64,000 nucleotides of DNA from an uncultured Lachnospiraceae bacterium (GTDB taxonomy: Bacteria; Bacillota; Clostridia; Lachnospirales; Lachnospiraceae). Below, piece after piece: positions 58,074 through 64,000 of the stretch. Position 1 is the first letter of the stretch. Each line of letters begins with the position of its first letter. The notes beneath the pieces are model-generated. The model did not search any database. It was not told the DNA's origin and saw only the letters and a list, made by a program, of their open reading frames with translations. Location: positions 1 to 64,000 of the forward strand of contig CANQVT010000007.1 in the NCBI GenBank assembly GCA_947627365.1. The letters are read 5' to 3'. The translations under genes were made by a program, and so were the position numbers.

Positions 58074-59948
58074 TCAGTGCAGCTGGATTCCCATGATGCG
58101 GCAGGCTCGTGTGCCGATCACGGCGATATCCTCATAGACGGCGGGCGAGGCCTCGATCGAGCCGTTGCTGATCTGACAAACATCGAGGACATCTCCGCTG
58201 AGGGCGTCCATCAGGTACATATATCCCGCGCAGCTGCAGTAGATCACACGGCCGCTTCCGTCTGAATTGTATACGCAGACGGGAGAGGACCAGGCGTAAT
58301 ATGCCTTGTGCTCCCAGACGATCCTGCCGGTAATTCTGTCCAGACAGGCAAGCACGCCGTCGTACAGGCCGCCTGTGCGAGAGACCGTGACGTACAGATA
58401 GTCGGAGAGCTCATGCTTTCCGACCGCGATGGTCGACTGCACGCCGCCGGACACGCCGTCGACCGTGTAGCATTCATAATCCGTCTGCCAGACGACCTCG
58501 CCGTTCTCCGCGTCGATCTTCCAGATCGGGATCGTCGCGGAGGAGGAACTTCTCCATCCAAGGTGGAAGGAGGTGCTGATATAGAGGTACAGATGCCCGT
58601 CCTCGAATGTGAGAACCGGGGTAGAGTTTGTATCGTCCAGCGTATCCTGCACCCAGACGAGCTGCAGGGTGTTCAGATTCAGGCACATGAGATTACCGCC
58701 ATTGTCCGCGACGAACAGATATCCTTTGTAGACGGCGGCGCTTGTCTCCATACCGACCCAGTAGGAGCCGGCCGTGGTCCGTACGCCGCTGTAACGCCAT
58801 TTGACGATCGGGTCGGGCGCGATAGAGAGCGTGCCGGCCGCTTCGTCATATGCGGTGTTGAGCTTCATCAGGTAGAGAATGCCGTTCTCGCCGGGATAGA
58901 TCAGCGTGTCTGTCTCGGCGTCTACGAGGGCCGAGGAGTCAAAATAGCTCAGAGAGCCGCGCAGGGAGAAGGGGTCGTTGTTCCCGAAGGTCATCATGAC
59001 GCTGCAGTCCAGCAGGTTGACGATGAAGACGCGGGCCGTTCCTTCGCTGCTGTCGTAGCCTGCTCCCACATACAGAATCGGATACCCGCGCGGATCAAGG
59101 GCTCCGCTTCCCTTGAACGTGTAGCCGAGCCAGAGCGGGTCGCGTGTTTTTTCTCCGGTGCGAAGATTGAGAAAATAGACGTACCCGTCCATACAGGCGT
59201 AGATTACTTCGACGAGTTCGTCGTCCTCTTTTGCCTCGTCGTACAGATTCATATGTTCCTTTGCCGCACGCGGCCATTTCATCATCAGCGGCTGCCCGGT
59301 CCATCCGCTTCCGGACCAGCTTGCATTGCCGTAGGTCAGTCCGCCTGTGGTCTGGGTCCAGATGCCGGACATTGTGTCGACGGACATTTCCGCGAAGCCA
59401 TATGAGGGACTGTTGCGGAAATTATCGCCGCGGAAGGTGACGATTCCTTCTGCGCTGGTGTAATCCTCGCCGGGATCGAAGCTGATCTCAGAGGACGGAG
59501 CATATTCGGCTGTGCTGTCCAGGATCGTGCCGTTTACTTCCACTTCGGTGAATTCGATCAGATTGTCCGGATTGGTCGTGTCTATGCAATATGGATGAAA
59601 TTCCGGGTCGGGAGCTTCTGTCTGGATCTCCTCCGCAAAGGTCAGCGCGCTGTCCGTCTCGGTCTCCGTTTCCGTTTCCGTGGCCGCTTCGTGTTCCGTC
59701 TCTGTTCTCCAGCCATAGCGGGAGAATCCGATCCGGCCGGAAGCAATGTCTGAGACCAGTGTGACGGGATCGGTTTTCTGATGAATGCAGACCAAGGCCA
59801 GAACGGCGCACAGCGACAGAAGGACACACCCCGCCGCGAGCAGGGAAACGCGCAGCGCGCGTGATCTCTTCCTCGTGGAATTCCCGGACGGTTGTGATTT
59901 GTCGGCGTATCGGCTGAATTGTCTGTCGTAATCGTTTTCTGTAGACAT
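58074..59948 (-). CDS. Membrane-anchored PQQ-like beta-propeller protein
   Basis: N-terminal TM; propeller motifs ENGEVVWQTDYECYTVDG, DRITGRIVWEHKAYYAWSSPVC. Confidence 0.85.
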   Translation of the reverse strand: MSTENDYDRQFSRYADKSQPSGNSTRKRSRALRVSLLAAGCVLLSLCAVLALVCIHQKTDPVTLVSDIASGRIGFSRYGWRTETEHEAATETETETETDSALTFAEEIQTEAPDPEFHPYCIDTTNPDNLIEFTEVEVNGTILDSTAEYAPSSEISFDPGEDYTSAEGIVTFRGDNFRNSPSYGFAEMSVDTMSGIWTQTTGGLTYGNASWSGSGWTGQPLMMKWPRAAKEHMNLYDEAKEDDELVEVIYACMDGYVYFLNLRTGEKTRDPLWLGYTFKGSGALDPRGYPILYVGAGYDSSEGTARVFIVNLLDCSVMMTFGNNDPFSLRGSLSYFDSSALVDAETDTLIYPGENGILYLMKLNTAYDEAAGTLSIAPDPIVKWRYSGVRTTAGSYWVGMETSAAVYKGYLFVADNGGNLMCLNLNTLQLVWVQDTLDDTNSTPVLTFEDGHLYLYISTSFHLGWRSSSSATIPIWKIDAENGEVVWQTDYECYTVDGVSGGVQSTIAVGKHELSDYLYVTVSRTGGLYDGVLACLDRITGRIVWEHKAYYAWSSPVCVYNSDGSGRVIYCSCAGYMYLMDALSGDVLDVCQISNGSIEASPAVYEDIAVIGTRACRIMGIQLH

Positions 59949-60092
59949 CGTTTCTCCGTATAAAGTAAAAAATATAGAATGCTGAACCTTAGGATAACAT
60001 GATAAATTATATCCTCAATGTGGGACGCTGACAAGACCTTTGTGGAAATCGGAGACGATCTGCGGTTACGCGCGAACAGACTATGCTCTGGC

Positions 60093-60713
60093 TCAGCCGT
60101 GTGTCAGATAAAAGATGGCAAGCTGTGTGCGGTCGCGCAGCTCAAGCTTGGCCAGGATCGAGCTGAGATAATTGCGGACGGTTCCCTCGCTGAGATACAG
60201 GGATTCCGCGATCTCACGGTTGCTCAATCCCTCCGCCACGCCCTTTATGATCTCCAGCTCCTTTTCCGAGATATGATATTCGCAAAGATCCGGTTCCGGC
60301 GTGCTGCGCAGGAGACGGGGAAGCTTTTCCGTCACCTCTGTGCCGAACACGGTCTGGCCGTTGTACACTGCCTTGATCGCCGGGATCAGCCGGTCGTAAT
60401 CCTGCTTAAGAAGATAACCGCGCGCGCCGATCTTCAGAGCCCTGACGATATATTCGTCGTCGGAGAAGGTCGTGAGAAGAAGGATTTTGGCTTCCGGGTG
60501 TTCCGCCAGGATCGTCTGCGCGGCTGTAAGGCCGTCCGTCTCTTTCATGCGAATGTCCATCAAAAGGATGTCGGGACGCAGCCTTTCATAAAGACAGACG
60601 GCTTCTTTGCCGGAGCTTCCGGTCGCGGACACATGCAGCTCCGGGTCGGTTCCCAGGATGGTTTTCAATGCGGTTGTCACCAGAAGGTCGTCGTCGATCA
60701 GCACGAGGTTCAT
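60093..60713 (-). CDS. NarL/LuxR-family response regulator
   Basis: NLVLIDDDLLVTTAL, PDILLMDIRMKETDGL, HTH GVAEGLSNREIAESLYLSEGTVRNYLSSILAKL. Confidence 0.93.
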   Translation of the reverse strand: MNLVLIDDDLLVTTALKTILGTDPELHVSATGSSGKEAVCLYERLRPDILLMDIRMKETDGLTAAQTILAEHPEAKILLLTTFSDDEYIVRALKIGARGYLLKQDYDRLIPAIKAVYNGQTVFGTEVTEKLPRLLRSTPEPDLCEYHISEKELEIIKGVAEGLSNREIAESLYLSEGTVRNYLSSILAKLELRDRTQLAIFYLTHG

Positions 60714-60761
60714 GAAAGCTCCTTTCTTTGCGGGCGTGCAGTTCGTTGTGTCTGCAGCAGA

Positions 60762-61976
60762 TTATGCCCGCGGGATCGTGATATAGATGCGAAATCCGTC
60801 TGTGGTTCGGATCTGCAGGTTTCCGCGCAGCGCGCTTACCCGGGCGCGTATATTTTCAAGGCCGATGCCGGCCGGATCCGAAGACCGGAAGTCGGGCGTA
60901 TGTCCTCCGCGCCCGGACGGATCAATGCCGATATGCGGATCGCCGTCCGCGAAGCCGTCGGCTGTATCCCCGTTGTCCTGTATGATGAACTGGTAAAAGC
61001 CCGGATGCTCGATCGCCGTGATGGACGCGCTTGTAGCGTTGCTGTGCCGGGAGATGTTGACCAGCGCTTCTTTCGCGATCGCGATCAGGCTGTATCTGAT
61101 CTCACGCGGCAGATCCGGCGACATCCGGTATTGCAGGCTGACCGGGCAGAAGGAGAAGCTCTGTATCATCGCGCGAAGCGAGTCCTCCAGGTTCACGGAG
61201 CTGTCATGCAGATCATGTACGCTGCTGCGGATGCTGTCCATCGCGTGATCCAGCGTGTCTCCCAGCTGCCGCAGGGGCTCTTCGGAGGAGGGATCACGGC
61301 AGGTCGCCTTCAAAGCGCCTGTCATCAGGATCGCGCGCGTCAGCAGGTGGCCGACATTATCGTGAATTTCCCGGGCGATACGGTTGCGCTCGCGCAAGGT
61401 GGCCGTGTAGATCTCGCTGTCCTGCTTTTCCATAAGGGAACGGTTGCGCTCTTCGAGCAGCAGCTGGAATTCCATGTCGTCGTCCCTGGTGCGCAGCAGC
61501 TGCCGGCGCAGGCGAAGCTGCGCGCCTGTCCTGCAGCGCAGCAACAGGGCGAGGATACAGCCTGACAGCAGGATCAGCAGCTGAAAGCGGTACGGCAGAA
61601 ACGCATGCCGGAAGCCGAGGCTTCCTCGGAAGAAGAAAAAGAGGACAAGCGCTCCTGCAACGCTAAGCAGAGCGATCCGGTCGGCCGGCCGGAACGGAAA
61701 ACGGTTTTCCGGGGCAGCGGGACTGTCGTCCTTTGTCTCCGGGAACACGTCGTAAGCAAGAAGCGGAAGAAACATCGCCGGCTGAGGAAAGACGAACAGC
61801 AGCATCGTATACAAGGGGAAGACGACGCATACTGCTTTCCGGGGAAAAACGCAGAGTCCCGCGCTGACGGCGACGGCCAGGAGACAGGCGAACACGCACA
61901 AAGGCATGATCTGATCGAAGGGAAACATCATAAGGCAGAACAGAAATAAAACGCATTTGTCGAACAGGTAATTCAT
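60762..61976 (-). CDS. Sensor histidine kinase (HisKA_3 type)
   Basis: Multi-TM N-terminus; RERNRIAREIHDNVGHLLTRAILMTGAL; HATPase IGLENIRARVSALRGNLQI; start at MNYLFDK. Confidence 0.9.
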   Translation of the reverse strand: MNYLFDKCVLFLFCLMMFPFDQIMPLCVFACLLAVAVSAGLCVFPRKAVCVVFPLYTMLLFVFPQPAMFLPLLAYDVFPETKDDSPAAPENRFPFRPADRIALLSVAGALVLFFFFRGSLGFRHAFLPYRFQLLILLSGCILALLLRCRTGAQLRLRRQLLRTRDDDMEFQLLLEERNRSLMEKQDSEIYTATLRERNRIAREIHDNVGHLLTRAILMTGALKATCRDPSSEEPLRQLGDTLDHAMDSIRSSVHDLHDSSVNLEDSLRAMIQSFSFCPVSLQYRMSPDLPREIRYSLIAIAKEALVNISRHSNATSASITAIEHPGFYQFIIQDNGDTADGFADGDPHIGIDPSGRGGHTPDFRSSDPAGIGLENIRARVSALRGNLQIRTTDGFRIYITIPRA

Positions 61977-62029
61977 GTGTCTGACCTCCGGCTTTACGGA
62001 ACATCGTGGGCGCATATCCGGCCGGATTC

Positions 62030-62072
62030 ATCGTAGCACAAGCGAGGTTTAAAATCAAATGACATTTGTCAT
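62030..62072 (-). promoter_or_regulatory. Kinase promoter (TTGATT-N17-TACGAT) with abutting inverted repeat ATGACA-TT-TGTCAT
   Basis: -10 at 62030-62035, -35 at 62053-62058, palindrome 62059-62072. Confidence 0.6.
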
Positions 62073-62222
62073 CTGCCGCGTTTACATTCGACACTTTCCC
62101 CGGCAGGACGGATATGATAACATTTGTACGAAGAATGTGATCCGCGAATCCTTGAAAGACTGCCCGGACAGGGAGAGCGGGAGAGCCTATGTGACAGATG
62201 CCGGGCAGATAAGGAGGCAGAT

Positions 62223-63155
62223 ATGATCCATATTAAAAATCTTGTAAAACGTTACGGGGAGCTGACGGCGCTCGACCACTTTGACTTGGACATTCAGGAG
62301 GGCGAGATCTTCGGACTGCTGGGGCCGAACGGCTCCGGGAAGACGACGGCGATCAACTGCCTGCTCGCGCTTTTGAAATATGATAAGGGAGAGATTACCG
62401 TGTTCGGGAAGGAGATGCGCCCGGACAGCTACGAGCTGAAGCGGCAGATCGGTATCGTGCCTCAGAATGTGGCGGTGTTTGAACAGATGACGGTCTGGGA
62501 GAACATCGATTACTTCTGCGGACTGTATGTGCCGGACAAGGCGAAGCGCAGGGAGCTGGTGGAGGAGGCGATCCGTTTCGTCGGGCTTGAGGATTACCGG
62601 AAGATGACGCCGAAGAAGCTCTCCGGCGGACTGCTGCGGCGTCTCAACATCGCCTGCGGGATCGCGCACCGGCCGAAGCTTATCATCATGGACGAGCCGA
62701 CCGTCGCGGTGGATCCGCAGAGCCGGAACAGGATCCTCGAGGGGATCGTGGAGCTGAACAAAGGCGGCGCAACGGTGATCTACACCTCCCACTATATGGA
62801 GGAGGTTGAGCAGATCTGCAGCCGCATCGTCATCATGGATCACGGACGCGCGATCGCGTCCGGCACGACCGAGGAGCTCAAGCAGATGATACGGACGGCC
62901 GAGACCGTGACGGTCGAAGGGATCGCGGCGTCGGAGGGGCAGCTTCAGGCCATCCGCGAGCTGCCGCACGTCTTTCTGGCAGAGCTTTCGCAGGAGCATG
63001 TGCTGACGGTGAAGTGTACGAGCGGACGGCACAACCTGATCCGAATCCTGAATTATCTTCAGGAGCAGGAGCTCGCGTTCGGGCGTGTCTACGCGGCGCC
63101 GCCGACGCTGAACGATGTGTTTCTGGAGATCACGGGCAAGGAGCTGCGCGACTGA
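62223..63155 (+). CDS. ABC exporter ATP-binding protein
   Basis: GLLGPNGSGKTTAINCL, LSGGLLRRLNIACGIAHRPKLIIMDEPTVAVD. Confidence 0.92.
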   Translation: MIHIKNLVKRYGELTALDHFDLDIQEGEIFGLLGPNGSGKTTAINCLLALLKYDKGEITVFGKEMRPDSYELKRQIGIVPQNVAVFEQMTVWENIDYFCGLYVPDKAKRRELVEEAIRFVGLEDYRKMTPKKLSGGLLRRLNIACGIAHRPKLIIMDEPTVAVDPQSRNRILEGIVELNKGGATVIYTSHYMEEVEQICSRIVIMDHGRAIASGTTEELKQMIRTAETVTVEGIAASEGQLQAIRELPHVFLAELSQEHVLTVKCTSGRHNLIRILNYLQEQELAFGRVYAAPPTLNDVFLEITGKELRD

Positions 63156-63236
63156 CGGATGCGTGTTCCGGCTTGACCGACGTCAGCCTGTGGGATCTGC
63201 GCAGTTTGTCTGTTTGAAGATAAGAAGGAGGAAATG

Positions 63237-64000
63237 ATGGGACGTTTATATCGATACAATGTGCTCCGGATACTGCGGAACCGGGCGGACATGTTCTGGA
63301 CGCTGCTGTTTCCGCTCATTATGGCGACGCTTTTCTATGTCACGTTCGGCAGCAGTCAGATGGAAAATATGAAGCCGATCCTGGTCGCGGTCGTGGAGGG
63401 CGGAAACGGAATATTTGAGACGTTTCTCGACGCGCTGGACGGGGAGACGCTGCGTCTGCAGAAAATGGGAGCTCAGGAGGCGCAGGAAGCGCTTACAAGC
63501 GGCGCGGTGACAGGGATTTTTTACAGCGAAAAGGAACCGTCTCTCATGGTCGCCGGGACGCAGATCCAAGAGAGCATCCTCGAGATGCTGTTGAACGGAT
63601 ACCGGCAGAACCAGAGCCTTGCAGAGACGATCGGCGAGAAACATCCGCTTGGCGTCCTTGGCGCGGCGAAGGCGATGTCGGAGCAGACAGATTTTGTTGA
63701 GGAGGTGAGCGCCGGGGGCAGCACACAGGACTCTTCCCTTGACAGCTTTTTCTCGCTAATCGCGATGACCTGTCTCTTTGGGGCGCTCATGGGCGTGGAG
63801 TCGGCGATGAGACTGCGCGCGGACCAGTCGGCGCTCGCGGCGAGGCGCAGTGTCACTCCGACGCGGCGGATGGGACTCATCGTTAGCGAGATGGCGGCCG
63901 TGTTCACGATGCAGTTCGCGTACATCTGCATTCTGCTTCTGTATCTTCATTTCGGGCTGGGGATTGGCATGGGACGGCGGTGGCCGCTGCTTTTGCCGGT
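63237..64000 (+). CDS. ABC-2-type permease, truncated by the window end
   Basis: MGRLYRYNVLRILRNRADMFWTLLFPLIMATLFYVTFGSSQMENMKPILVAVVEGG; aggagg RBS; open to the end; not in the ORF track. Confidence 0.85.
   Translation, partial: MGRLYRYNVLRILRNRADMFWTLLFPLIMATLFYVTFGSSQMENMKPILVAVVEGGNGIFETFLDALDGETLRLQKMGAQEAQEALTSGAVTGIFYSEKEPSLMVAGTQIQESILEMLLNGYRQNQSLAETIGEKHPLGVLGAAKAMSEQTDFVEEVSAGGSTQDSSLDSFFSLIAMTCLFGALMGVESAMRLRADQSALAARRSVTPTRRMGLIVSEMAAVFTMQFAYICILLLYLHFGLGIGMGRRWPLLLP

Noticed and set aside
57844-58137. 97-aa + ORF across the candidate ncRNA
   Set aside because: Runs through the strong terminator hairpin and into the opposing gene, has no RBS and no recognisable domain.
60018-61565. 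515-aa + ORF over the response regulator and kinase
   Set aside because: Antisense to a clear NarL regulator and HisKA_3 kinase.
1-64000. CRISPR arrays, tRNA/rRNA genes, IS elements
   Set aside because: None recognised by eye; no spaced identical repeats, no transposase ORFs, no tRNA-like TTCRANNC blocks with paired arms noticed. A tRNAscan or ISfinder run would be decisive.

Overview
The window is chromosomal DNA that looks like a GC-rich, probably spore-forming Lachnospiraceae-type Clostridium relative. This is inferred from protein content (SpoVAC, DUF4317, CpsB/LCP/Wzz/CpsD cassette, BMP-type nucleoside ABC transporter, FolT ECF component). About 50 protein-coding genes are supported. 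I saw no rRNA, tRNA, CRISPR array or intact transposase. Main blocks: TrpX-type ABC transporter (-); amidase, mutY, GT2, PAP2, glnS, ydcF, HAD, spoVAC (+); DUF4317 and TraX (-); exopolysaccharide regulatory/assembly cassette (+, about 13.7-23.4 kb); thyA-folA (+); large propeller/HD-GYP protein (-); pyrBI (-); a BMP nucleoside transporter operon with an embedded YjjI/YjjW glycyl radical enzyme pair (+, 30-37.6 kb); membrane MutS-like ATPase; solute-binding protein plus hybrid histidine kinase; THF riboswitch plus folT; pheA; secreted carbonic anhydrase; a small graveyard of broken genes (49.7-50.8 kb); DUF815, ppx, ppk, ispG; an unassigned structured transcript (about 57.86-58.07 kb); PQQ-propeller protein; and a NarL-type two-component system divergent from an ABC exporter. 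Best candidates for something new: (1) the glycyl radical enzyme pair inside a nucleoside-uptake operon, (2) the free-standing structured RNA at 57.86-58.07 kb with mutually exclusive helices, (3) a solute-binding protein with a 5'-nucleotidase-C-like tail paired with a hybrid kinase and no permease, (4) a 501-bp non-coding element bounded by inverted repeats between ppx and ppk, and (5) an unannotated 42-aa membrane peptide in the EPS operon. All calls were made by eye; no database search was run.
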